DNA of 64,000 nucleotides from Vicugna pacos (taxonomy: Eukaryota; Chordata; Mammalia; Artiodactyla; Camelidae). A model generated the notes under the pieces. That model ran no database searches, was not told the DNA's origin, and saw only the letters and a list, made by a program, of their open reading frames with translations. Location: positions 1,686,105 to 1,750,104 of the forward strand of contig NC_133013.1 in assembly GCF_048564905.1 (NCBI RefSeq), given 5' to 3'. Numbering within the stretch: position 1 is the first letter of the stretch; every line of letters starts with the position of its first letter. Below, piece by piece: positions 24,553 to 34,988 of the stretch. Position numbers and translations under genes: made by a program.

Positions 24553-25590
24553 CTGGGTGCAAAGAGCCCTGGGGAGCTTGGCAGCCTGGAGTCCTACGGG
24601 GGAGCTGCCCAAGTGATCCTGAGGAGATGAGGCTGTCCTCAGGAGGTAGTCAGGCTCCGCTACAATCACCGCTATCCCCAGGGACGTCTGGGTTTTAACT
24701 GCGCTATGAAGCACACACTACGTGTGTCCTTTGGGAAATTGAAGTGGGAAGTCCTGATTCCACAACTGACACCAAAGGGACCCTACTAGCCCGTGCGAAA
24801 AATCCCGCAGCATCTCATGCTGAATCAGAAGATCAGCTCTGACAGCTCCCAGGGCAGGACCAACTCGGCGCAGGGTGGGGAGCACAACAGGAGGACGCTG
24901 CTGAGCGTCGCAATTCCCCTGCAGGGAAGCAGGCCTCTTCACTGTGGGCTCTTTCCCTTCAAGCCTCTACATCCTACTACAAAAGCAACAACTCTGAGAA
25001 TCAGGCTTTTCTACCCAGAGTACAACTGGAGGCAGCGGACCAGGCACATCACCCTCCCGAGAAAAGACACAGGTGGGTTGTGACATTTACCCCACCCAGG
25101 AAAACTCAAAGCTGCACAAAGCCCACGGTACAAAGCTGGAGGGAGGCCTCTGCCCTTTCCCAGTCATGAGGACTTGAACGGCCATGCAAAACAGGAGAAT
25201 CACCTGGCCTGAGCCGGGAAACCAAAGAAGGACAACAGGAATCTCGATAACTTAACCAGCAACAATCGGAAAAGAAAGTGTTTGGGAAGCAACAGAAAAG
25301 CGAGGAGACGTAAGTGTGGAGCAAGGGCTCACCCTGAAGACCCACATTCGACAAACAAAGTCTACGATACTCAGCATGAAAGAACTCTGATGTTTCCTGT
25401 AGGCACCATCGAAGGTAATAGGGCTGACGGGAGAAGACCACTGCGCCCGTGGGCAACAGTTTCAACTTGTAATAACACAAAACGCTTGTCTAAAAACACA
25501 TGTCTACAGAAGAGGCTAATATAACTGCAAGGGAAACAAAAACAACACATTTCCTAGAGAGACATAGAACGGTATGAACACTCAATTTAC

Positions 25591-25664
25591 CTGAGCCTCC
25601 ACATCGAAAACAGGTGTCAGAGAGGGTCCAGGCTGAACTTGAGCCGCGCAAGGTCCTGCGTGGG
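25591..25664 (-). other. Candidate exon A' (diverged copy, 74 bp)
   Basis: The minus strand has a strong 3' splice site (CATCCCTTCTGTGGTTTTCAG, with GCCTAAT as a possible branch site upstream) and a 5' splice site GGCTCAG|GTAAAT. The array counterpart has the same 74-bp length, so exon size held despite strong divergence. In the phase that fits the following candidates it reads PRRTLRGSS...RCGGS. No family is recognised. The acceptor side lies across the sharp homology boundary, so only the body and donor are independent evidence. Confidence 0.35.
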
Positions 25665-25986
25665 CTGAAAACCACAGAAGGGATGGAGGATTAGGCTCGC
25701 CTGCGAAGACTTTGCTGAAGCCACACAAAACCTGGTGAGCCTTCCTTCCCCGTATCCCACTCGTCCCCGCATCAGACCGAGTGGGAGACAGGTCTCGTGA
25801 CCCTGAGGGAGACACCACAGGCCACGGGTTCAGGTGTCTCTTCCACAGCCGATCAACGGCCGTGGAAGGTCAGGGCTCCACACGCTGCAGACAATGGCAG
25901 GGGTGGGCTTCTCCTTCGGGGAGCCCGGAACGTGCTCCCTGTTGAAGGCCCGTGTGCAGAACTGACACGCCTGCCTTCTGTCACAG

Positions 25987-26046
25987 GCCTCTTACTCCGT
26001 AGCACTCGACAAGGGACACCTCCTCCCCAGGGCAGGATTGGGGAGG
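25987..26046 (+). other. Plus-strand exon-like segment (60 bp)
   Basis: Plus strand: acceptor CGCCTGCCTTCTGTCACAG, donor GGGGAGG|GTAAGA. The length is 60 bp, open in two frames (for example ASYSVALDKGHLLPRAGLGR). The diverged copy keeps a weak acceptor but lacks the donor. Probably chance or array-specific. Confidence 0.2.
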
Positions 26047-26061
26047 GTAAGACGCGGTCCA

Positions 26062-26159
26062 TCAATTGCGTCCGCTATGGCACCAGGGGAGCACGGCCGA
26101 GAGCCCAGTCAGGGTGGCCCATGCCCTGGGAGGGACCTGGAGAGCGATCTGCCCTTCTC
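26062..26159 (-). other. Candidate last exon D (array unit 1, to stop)
   Basis: Minus strand: acceptor TTGTTCCTTGCGTCACTGCAG. In phase with B it reads GEGQIALQVPPRAW and stops after WCHSGRN. The plus strand of the same region is also splice-like, so strand assignment is uncertain. Confidence 0.25.
26079..26096 (+). promoter_or_regulatory. Possible CTCF-like site, once per unit
   Basis: GGCACCAGGGGAGCACGG shares the CACCAGGGG core and the GCRC end of the CTCF consensus but has one extra base between them. It is present in all 17 units. CTCF arrays are a feature of some macrosatellites (DXZ4), which is the only reason to note a weak match. Confidence 0.18.
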
Positions 26160-26165
26160 CTGCAG

Positions 26166-26228
26166 TGACGCAAGGAACAAACAGAGGAATCTACGCTTTC
26201 ATCTTACCAAGTGGAGCATCCGGTACAG
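26166..26228 (+). other. Plus-strand exon-like segment (63 bp)
   Basis: Plus strand: acceptor GATCTGCCCTTCTCCTGCAG, donor GGTACAG|GTGAGC in type A units. Type B and C units carry GGTACAGGAGAGC, which removes the GT, and A' units carry TACAAGTGAGC. Use of this site would therefore be subtype-dependent. Confidence 0.2.
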
Positions 26229-26319
26229 GTGAGCGAGGCTGGACAGGGCCCAATGGGGGCCCAGCTGGTGGTGGCCACACGGGCCGGTCCTTGCAAAGGC
26301 CGGGATGCTGCAAGGTAAC
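26208..26319 (-). other. Candidate exon B (array unit 1, 112 bp, proline-rich)
   Basis: Minus strand: acceptor TCTCCCTTCTGCCCTGCAG, donor CTCCACTTG|GTAAGATG. Open in phase 0 to 1, reading VTLQHPGLCKDRPVWPPPAG and then PPLGPVQPRSPVPDAPL. Splice sites and frame are unchanged in all units seen. No signal peptide, membrane segment or known domain is evident. Confidence 0.35.
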
Positions 26320-26778
26320 CTGCAGGGCAGAAGGGAGAGCCGTGTCAGGCGACAGAAACGGAGCGACCACCGACAAATGCCAAAACCCAACGCATCAGCT
26401 GTCGGCACCGGGCACCCTCCCCACACCCCGCCGGGTGCCCACCCAGCAGCACAGTGCCCCACGCTCCACCCAGCCCTCTGGGGCCTGCAGCCGGCAGCCC
26501 GGGCCGCGCAGCAGGACACGGGGGGACAACAATGGCACCACACGACGCCCCCGCTGTCGCCCAGTGGACGAAGCCAAGGGTCCTGCCTGCGAGGATGCAC
26601 ACAGAGCTTCCAGCACTCTGACAAAAGCAGCGCCTTCACAACAGGCAGCCCCTTTGGGCAGGACAGCCCTCCTCGCCACCACCCCAGCTCCACGGGAGCT
26701 GGCCCGGCGCCGACCAGGAACACGCAGAAGGGACGGACGTGAAAAGCTCGTCCTCCACACGTGCAATCAGAGCCGCAC

Positions 26779-26867
26779 CTGGGTCACCGCTCTGCCTCCA
26801 GGACCCTGCCTGGCCCTCTCCTCCCCCCCCCAACGAAGTAATCTCCTCCGACCTGCAGGGGCTTCCC
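26779..26867 (-). other. Candidate exon C (array unit 1, 89 bp)
   Basis: Minus strand: acceptor GTGCACTTTGCGCCCAG, donor TGACCCAG|GTGCGG. In unit 1 it is 89 bp and joins A to B in an open frame (EAPAGRRRLL...GRAVTQ). It contains the variable C run, so it is 90 or 91 bp in most other units and the phase into B is lost there. Confidence 0.3.
26823..26831 (+). repeat. Variable C run, sole source of unit-length variation
   Basis: C9 in unit 1, interrupted CCCCACCCCC in type B units, C10-C12 elsewhere, followed by AACG or ACG. The sum of these changes accounts exactly for each unit being 2,333, 2,334 or 2,335 bp long. Confidence 0.93.
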
Positions 26868-27923
26868 CTGGGCGCAAAGTGCACTGGGGAGCTGGGCACC
26901 CCGGAGTCCTGCGGGGGAGCTGCCCAAGTGCTCCTGAAGGGACAACGCTGCCCACAGGAGGTAGTCACGCTCCGCTACAATCACCGCTATCCTCAGGGAC
27001 GTCTGGGTTTTCAGTGCGCTACGAAGTGCTCACTACTTGTGTCCTTCGGCAAACTCAAGTGGGATGTCTGGATCCCACAACTGACACCAAAAGGACCCTA
27101 CTAGCCCGGGCGCAAAATCCCGCGGCGTGTCATGCTGACGCACAGGAGCAGCTCTGACAGCTTCCAGGGCAGGGCAGGCCCGACCAGGCGCAGGGGTGGG
27201 GAGCACGACGGGAGGATGCTGCTGCACGTCGCAATTCCCCTGCAGGGAAGTAGGCCTCTTCACTGCGGGCTCTTTCCCTGCAAGCCTCTATTTCTTACTA
27301 CAAAAGCAACGTCTACCCAGAGTACATCTGGACGCAGCGGGCCAGGCACATCTCCGTCCCGAGAACAGACGGTCACGGGTTCTCACATTTATCCCACACC
27401 AAACAGGTAGACTCAAAGCTGCACAAAGCACACAGGACAAAGCTGGAGGGAGGGCTTTGCCCCTTTCTCAGTTACGAGGATTTCAATGGGCATGCTAAAC
27501 AGGAGAATCACCTGGCCTCAGCAAGGGAACAAGTCAAACGAGTGACGACACAGGACTCTGCCTCAGTGACCCAGGAGCAACCCCAGGTGCAGGTCGTCAG
27601 GAAGGAGTCAGCAGAGCCAGGAGAAGCCAGTGTGGAGCGAGGGCTCACCCTCCGCACGCTATCTCGAGAAACCCACAGCCAAAGTCTGCGGTCCTCGGCT
27701 TCTGAGCACTCCCTCGTGGCTTAGGCAGGCACCCGCCAAGGTGACGGGCTCCAGGGACAAGCAGCCCACTGGCCCCTGGGGAGATTGAATTTGAAAGCGA
27801 ACGACACTCCACACCCGTCACAGGACACACAGTCTGGAGATGAGGGCGGGAATGGCTTCCGGGAAAACAGGAAGCTCACCTTTCCCAGGACGACGTCCAA
27901 CGGAGCACGGCCACCCCACTTAC

Positions 27924-27997
27924 CTGGGCCTCCGGGGCCGCCGCAGGCGGGCGGGAGCTGCCGGCCAATGCCGGGGCCGGGCCAGGTCCTACGTGGG
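27924..27997 (-). other. Candidate exon A (array unit 1/2 junction, 74 bp)
   Basis: Minus strand: acceptor CATCCCTTCTGTGGTTTTCAG, donor GGCCCAG|GTAAGT (near-perfect). In phase 2 it reads PRRTWPGPG...GGPGGP. It is present with identical splice sites in every unit at the same offset. It contains a CCAAT-box-like CCGGCCAATGCCGG on the plus strand, so the segment could instead be promoter-like. Confidence 0.35.
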
Positions 27998-30319
27998 CTG
28001 AAAACCACAGAAGGGATGGAGGATTAGGCTCGCCTGCGAAGACTTTGCTGAAGCCACACAAAACCTGGTGAGCCTTCCTTCCCCGTATCCCACTCGTCCC
28101 CGCATCAGACCGAGTGGGAGACAGGTCTCGTGACCCTGAGGGAGACACCACAGGCCACGGGTTCAGGTGTCTCTTCCATAGCCGATCAACGGCCGTGGAA
28201 GGTCAGGGCTCCACACGCTGCAGACAATGGCAGGGGTGGGCTTCTCCTTCGGGGAGCCCGGAACGTGCTCCCTGTTGAAGGCCCGTGTGCAGAACTGACA
28301 CGCCTGCCTTCTGTCACAGGCCTCTTACTCCGTAGCACTCTACAAGGGACACCTCCTCCCCAGGGCAGGATTGGGGAGGGTAAGACGCGGTCCATCAATT
28401 GCGTCCGCTATGGCACCAGGGGAGCACGGCCGAGAGCCCAGTCAGGGTGGCCCATGCCCTGGGAGGGACCTGGAGAGCGATCTGCCCTTCTCCTGCAGTG
28501 ACGCAAGGAACAAACAGAGGAATCTACGCTTTCATCTTACCAAGTGGAGTATCCGGTACAGGAGAGCGAGGCTGGACAGGGCCCAATGGGGGCCCAGCTG
28601 GTGGTGGCCACACGGGCCGGTCCTTGCAAAGGCCGGGATGCTGCAAGGTAACCTGCAGGGCAGAAGGGAGAGCCGTGTCAGGCGACAGAAACGGAGCGAC
28701 CACCGACAAATGCCGAAACCCAACGCATCAGCTGTCGGCACCGGGCACCCTCCCCACACCCCGCCGGGTGCCCACCCAGCAGCACAGTGCCCCACGCTCC
28801 ACCCAGCCCTCTGGGGCCTGCAGCTGGCAGCCCGGGCCGCGCAGCAGGACACGGGGGGACAACAATGGCACCACACGACGCCCCCGCTGTCGCCCAGTGG
28901 ACGAAGCCAAGGGTCCTGCCTGCGAGGATGCACACAGAGCTTCCAGCACTCTGACAAAAGCAGCGCCTTCACAACAGGCAGCCCCTTTGGGCAGGACAGC
29001 CCTCCTCGCCACCACCCCAGCTCCACGGGAGCTGGCCCGGTGCCGACCAGGAACACGCAGAAAGGACGGACGTGAAAAGCTCGTCCTCCACACGTGCAAT
29101 CAGAGCCACACCTGGGTCACCGCTCTGCCTCCAGGACCCTGCCTGGCCCTCTCCTCCCCACCCCCAACGAAGTAATCTCCTCCGACCTGCAGGGGCTTCC
29201 CCTGGGCGCAAAGTGCACTGGGGAGCTGGGCACCCCGGAGTCCTGCGGGGGAGCTGCCCAAGAGCTCCTGAAGGGACAACGCTGCCCACAGGAGGTAGTC
29301 GCGCTCCGCTACAATCACCGCTATCCTCAGGGACGTCTGGGTTTTCAGTGCGCTACGAAGCGCGCACTACTTGTGTCCTTCGGCAAACTCAAGTGGGATG
29401 TCTGGATCCCACAACTGACACCAAAAGGACCCTACTAGCCCGGGCGCAAAATCCCGCGGCGTGTCATGCTGACGCACAGGAGCAGCTCTGACAGCTTCCA
29501 GGGCAGGGCAGGCCCGACCAGGCGCAGGGGTGGGGAGCACGACGGGAGGACGCTGCTGCGCGTCGCAATTCCCCTGCAGGGAAGTAGGCCTCTTCACTGC
29601 GGGCTCTTTCCCTGCAAGCCTCTATTTCTTACTACAAAAGCAACATCTACCCAGAGTACACCTGGACGCAGCGGGCCAGGCACATCTCCGTCCCGAGAAC
29701 AGACGGTCACGGGTTCTGACATTTATCCCACACCAAACAGGTAGACTCAAAGCTGCACAAAGCACACAGGACAAAGCTGGAGGGAGGGCTTTGCCCCTTT
29801 CTCAGTTACGAGGATTTCAATGGGCATGCTAAACAGGAGAATCACCTGGCCTCAGCAAGGGAACAAGTCAAACGAGTGACGACACAGGACTCTGCCTCAG
29901 TGACCCAGGAGCAACCCCAGGTGCAGGTCGTCAGGAAGGAGTCAGCAGAGCCAGGAGAAGCCAGTGTGGAGCGAGGGCTCACCCTCCGCACGCTATCTCG
30001 AGAAACCCACAGCCAAAGTCTGCGGTCCTCGGCTTCTGAGCACTCCCTCGTGGCTTAGGCAGGCACCCGCCAAGGTGACGGGCTCCAGGGACAAGCAGCC
30101 CACTGGCCCCTGGGGAGATTGAATTTGAAAGCGAACGACACTCCAGACCCGTCACAGGACACACAGTCTGGAGATGAGGGCGGGAATGGCTTCCGGGAAA
30201 ACAGGAAGCTCACCTTTCCCAGGACGACGTCCAACGGAGCACGGCCACCCCACTTACCTGGGCCTCCGGGGCCGCCGCAGGCGGGCGGGAGCTGCCGGCC
30301 AATGCCGGGGCCGGGCCAG
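27986..30319 (+). repeat. Array unit 2 (type B, 2,334 bp)
   Basis: Type B marks: CTCTACAAGG, GTATCCGGTACAGGAGAGCG, CGCAGAAAGGAC, the interrupted tract CCCCACCCCCAACG, AAGAGCTCC and GTCGCGCTC. Confidence 0.93.
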
Positions 30320-32653
30320 GTCCTACGTGGGCTGAAAACCACAGAAGGGATGGAGGATTAGGCTCGCCTGCGAAGACTTTGCTGAAGCCACACAAAACCT
30401 GGTGAGCCTTCCTTCCCCGTATCCCACTCGTCCCCGCATCAGACCGAGTGGGAGACAGGTCTCGTGACCCTGAGGGAGACACCACAGGCCACGGGTTCAG
30501 GTGTCTCTTCCATAGCCGATCAACGGCCGTGGAAGGTCAGGGCTCCACACGCTGCAGACAATGGCAGGGGTGGGCTTCTCCTTCGGGGAGCCCGGAACGT
30601 GCTCCCTGTTGAAGGCCCGTGTGCAGAACTGACACGCCTGCCTTCTGTCACAGGCCTCTTACTCCGTAGCACTCTACAAGGGACACCTCCTCCCCAGGGC
30701 AGGATTGGGGAGGGTAAGACGCGGTCCATCAATTGCGTCCGCTATGGCACCAGGGGAGCACGGCCGAGAGCCCAGTCAGGGTGGCCCATGCCCTGGGAGG
30801 GACCTGGAGAGCGATCTGCCCTTCTCCTGCAGTGACGCAAGGAACAAACAGAGGAATCTACGCTTTCATCTTACCAAGTGGAGTATCCGGTACAGGAGAG
30901 CGAGGCTGGACAGGGCCCAATGGGGGCCCAGCTGGTGGTGGCCACACGGGCCGGTCCTTGCAAAGGCCGGGATGCTGCAAGGTAACCTGCAGGGCAGAAG
31001 GGAGAGCCGTGTCAGGCGACAGAAACGGAGCGACCACCGACAAATGCCGAAACCCAACGCATCAGCTGTCGGCACCGGGCACCCTCCCCACACCCCGCCG
31101 GGTGCCCACCCAGCAGCACAGTGCCCCACGCTCCACCCAGCCCTCTGGGGCCTGCAGCCGGCAGCCCGGGCCGCGCAGCAGGACACGGGGGGACAACAAC
31201 GGCACCACACGACGCCCCCGCTGTCGCCCAGTGGACGAAGCCAAGGGTCCTGCCTGCGAGGATGCACACAGAGCTTCCAGCACTCTGACAAAAGCAGCGC
31301 CTTCACAACAGGCAGCCCCTTTGGGCAGGACAGCCCTCCTCGCCACCACCCCAGCTCCACGGGAGCTGGCCCGGTGCCGACCAGGAACACGCAGAAAGGA
31401 CGGACGTGAAAAGCTCGTCCTCCACACGTGCAATCAGAGCCACACCTGGGTCACCGCTCTGCCTCCAGGACCCTGCCTGGCCCTCTCCTCCCCACCCCCA
31501 ACGAAGTAATCTCCTCCGACCTGCAGGGGCTTCCCCTGGGCGCAAAGTGCACTGGGGAGCTGGGCACCCCGGAGTCCTGCGGGGGAGCTGCCCAAGAGCT
31601 CCTGAAGGGACAACGCTGCCCACAGGAGGTAGTCGCGCTCCGCTACAATCACCGCTATCCTCAGGGACGTCTGGGTTTTCAGTGCGCTACGAAGCGCGCA
31701 CTACTTGTGTCCTTCGGCAAACTCAAGTGGGATGTCTGGATCCCACAACTGACACCAAAAGGACCCTACTAGCCCGGGCGCAAAATCCCGCGGCGTGTCA
31801 TGCTGACGCACAGGAGCAGCTCTGACAGCTTCCAGGGCAGGGCAGGCCCGACCAGGCGCAGGGGTGGGGAGCACGACGGGAGGACGCTGCTGCGCGTCGC
31901 AATTCCCCTGCAGGGAAGTAGGCCTCTTCACTGCGGGCTCTTTCCCTGCAAGCCTCTATTTCTTACTACAAAAGCAACATCTACCCAGAGTACACCTGGA
32001 CGCAGCGGGCCAGGCACATCTCCGTCCCGAGAACAGACGGTCACGGGTTCTGACATTTATCCCACACCAAACAGGTAGACTCAAAGCTGCACAAAGCACA
32101 CAGGACAAAGCTGGAGGGAGGGCTTTGCCCCTTTCTCAGTTACGAGGATTTCAATGGGCATGCTAAACAGGAGAATCACCTGGCCTCAGCAAGGGAACAA
32201 GTCAAACGAGTGATGACACAGGACTCTGCCTCAGTGACCCAGGAGCAACCCCAGGTGCAGGTCGTCAGGAAGGAGTCAGCAGAGCCAGGAGAAGCCAGTG
32301 TGGAGCGAGGGCTCACCCTCCGCACGCTATCTCGAGAAACCCACAGCCAAAGTCTGCGGTCCTCGGCTTCTGAGCACTCCCTCGTGGCTTAGGCAGGCAC
32401 CCGCCAAGGTGACGGGCTCCAGGGACAAGCAGCCCACTGGCCCCTGGGGAGATTGAATTTGAAAGCGAACGACACTCCAGACCCGTCACAGGACACACAG
32501 TCTGGAGATGAGGGCGGGAATGGCTTCCGGGAAAACAGGAAGCTCACCTTTCCCAGGACGACGTCCAACGGAGCACGGCCACCCCACTTACCTGGGCCTC
32601 CGGGGCCGCCGCAGGCGGGCGGGAGCTGCCGGCCAATGCCGGGGCCGGGCCAG
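30320..32653 (+). repeat. Array unit 3 (type B, 2,334 bp)
   Basis: Same type B marks as unit 2, with private ACAACAACGGCACC (about 31,194) and AGTGATGACAC (about 32,209). Confidence 0.93.
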
Positions 32654-34988
32654 GTCCTACGTGGGCTGAAAACCACAGAAGGGATGGAGGATTAGGCTCG
32701 CCTGCGAAGACTTTGCTGAAGCCACACAAAACCTGGTGAGCCTTCCTTCCCCGTATCCCACTCGTCCCCGCATCAGACCGAGTGGGAGACAGGTCTCGTG
32801 ACCCTGAGGGAGACACCACAGGCCACGGGTTCAGGTGTCTCTTCCATAGCCGATCAACGGCCGTGGAAGGTCAGGGCTCCACACACTGCAGACAATGGCA
32901 GGGGTGGGCTTCTCCTTCGGGGAGCCCGGAACGTGCTCCCTGTTGAAGGCCCGTGTGCAGAACTGACACGCCTGCCTTCTGTCACAGGCCTCTTACTCCG
33001 TAGCACTCTACAAGGGACACCTCCTCCCCAGGGCAGGATTGGGGAGGGTAAGACGCGGTCCATCAATTGCGTCCGCTATGGCACCAGGGGAGCACGGCCG
33101 AGAGCCCAGTCAGGGTGGCCCATGCCCTGGGAGGGACCTGGAGAGCGATCTGCCCTTCTCCTGCAGTGACGCAAGGAACAAACAGAGGAATCTCCGCTTT
33201 CATCTTACCAAGTGGAGTATCCGGTACAGGAGAGCGAGGCTGGACAGGGCCCAATGGGGGCCCAGCTGGTGGTGGCCACACGGGCCGGTCCTTGCAAAGG
33301 CCGGGATGCTGCAAGGTAACCTGCAGGGCAGAAGGGAGAGCCGTGTCAGGCGACAGAAACGGAGCGACCACCGACAAATGCCGAAACCCAACGCATCAGC
33401 TGTCGGCACCGGGCACCCTCCCCACACCCCGCCGGGTGCCCACCCAGCAGCACAGTGCCCCACGCTCCACCCAGCCCTCTGGGGCCTGCAGCCGGCAGCC
33501 CGGGCCGCGCAGCAGGACACGGGGGGACAACAATGGCACCACACGACGCCCCCGCTGTCGCCCAGTGGACGAAGCCAAGGGTCCTGCCTGCGAGGATGCA
33601 CACAGAGCTTCCAGCACTCTGACAAAAGCAGCGCCTTCACAACAGGCAGCCCCTTTGGGCAGGACAGCCCTCCTCGCCACCACCCCAGCTCCACGGGAGC
33701 TGGCCCGGCGCCGACCAGGAACACGCAGAAGGGACGGACGTGAAAAGCTCGTCCTCCACACGTGCAATCAGAGCCGCACCTGGGTCACCGCTCTGCCTCC
33801 AGGACCCTGCCTGGCCCTCTCCTCCCCCCCCCCCAACGAAGTAATCTCCTCCGACCTGCAGGGGCTTCCCCTGGGCGCAAAGTGCACTGGGGAGCTGGGC
33901 ACCCCGGAGTCCTGCGGGGGAGCTGCCCAAGTGCTCCTGAAGGGACAACGCTGCCCACAGGAGGTAGTCACGCTCCGCTACAATCACCGCTATCCTCAGG
34001 GACGTCTGGGTTTTCAGTGCGCTACGAAGCGCGCACTACTTGTGTCCTTCGGCAAACTCAAGTGGGATGTCTGGATCCCACAACTGACACCAAAAGGACC
34101 CTACTAGCCCGGGCGCAAAATCCCGCGGCGTGTCATGCTGACGCACAGGAGCAGCTCTGACAGCTTCCAGGGCAGGGCAGGCCCGACCAGGCGCAGGGGT
34201 GGGGAGCACGACGGGAGGACGCTGCTGCGCGTCGCAATTCCCCTGCAGGGAAGTAGGCCTCTTCACTGCGGGCTCTTTCCCTGCAAGCCTCTATTTCTTA
34301 CTACAAAAGCAACATCTACCCAGAGTACACCTGGACGCAGCGGGCCAGGCACATCTCCGTCCCGAGAACAGACGGTCACGGGTTCTGACATTTATCCCAC
34401 ACCAAACAGGTAGACTCAAAGCTGCACAAAGCACACAGGACAAAGCTGGAGGGAGGGCTTTGCCCCTTTCTCAGTTACGAGGATTTCAATGGGCATGCTA
34501 AACAGGAGAATCACCTGGCCTCAGCAAGGGAACAAGTCAAACGAGTGACGACACAAGACTCTGCCTCAGTGACCCAGGAGCAACCCCAGGTGCAGGTCGT
34601 CAGGAAGGAGTCAGCAGAGCCAGGAGAAGCCAGTGTGGAGCGAGGGCTCACCCTCCGCACGCTATCTCGAGAAACCCACAGCCAAAGTCTGCGGTCCTCG
34701 GCTTCTGAGCACTCCCTCGTGGCTTAGGCAGGCACCCGCCAAGGTGACGGGCTCCAGGGACAAGCAGCCCACTGGCCCCTGGGGAGATTGAATTTGAAAG
34801 CGAACGACACTCCAGACCCGTCACAGGACACACAGTCTGGAGATGAGGGCGGGAATGGCTTCCGGGAAAACAGGAAGCTCACCTTTCCCAGGACGATGTC
34901 CAACGGAGCACGGCCACCCCACTTACCTGGGCCTCCGGGGCCGCCGCAGGCGGGCGGGAGCTGCCGGCCAATGCCGGGGCCGGGCCAG
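32654..34988 (+). repeat. Array unit 4 (type C/A mosaic, 2,335 bp)
   Basis: Left part is type C (ACACACTGCAG, AATCTCCGCTTTC, GTATCCGGTACAGGAGAGCG). Right part is type A (C11 tract, GTCACGCTC). It also has ACACAAGACTC, shared with units 12, 13 and 16, and looks recombinant. Confidence 0.92.

Larger units (their letters stand above)
23556..25652 (+). repeat. Old, diverged copy of the macrosatellite unit
   Basis: Collinear with the 2,334-bp array unit in the same orientation, but with many substitutions and small indels. Landmarks offset by about one unit include GCCCATCAAATGTGTGTGCT at 23,725 against GTCCATCAATTGCGTCCGCT at 26,057. CATCTTACCAAGTGGAGAAA at 23,863 matches CATCTTACCAAGTGGAGCAT in the array. 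GGGGAGCTTGGCAGCCTGGA (about 24,571) and CCTGCAGGGAAGCAGGCCTC (about 24,918) also have array counterparts. It is AT-richer and CpG-poorer than the array, as expected of an old edge copy no longer homogenised. Confidence 0.88.
25653..27985 (+). repeat. Array unit 1 (type A, edge unit, 2,333 bp)
   Basis: First homogeneous unit. It has the C9 form of the variable tract and more private changes than inner units (CTTCCACAGCC near 25,844, AATGCCAAAACC near 26,379, GCACGTCGC near 27,226, ACATCTGGACG near 27,323). This is the usual behaviour of an array-edge copy. Confidence 0.93.

Noticed and set aside
26199-26723. 174-codon minus-strand frame repeated in each unit
   Set aside because: Starts at GTG, is Cys/Gly/Pro-rich from composition, and in the diverged copy the region is not open in the same frame.
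26066-27157. Long plus-strand open frames of 258-363 codons in every array unit
   Set aside because: They begin at non-ATG codons, overlap equally long frames on the other strand, change length with the C run between units and show no recognisable domain. GC-rich sequence copied intact explains them.
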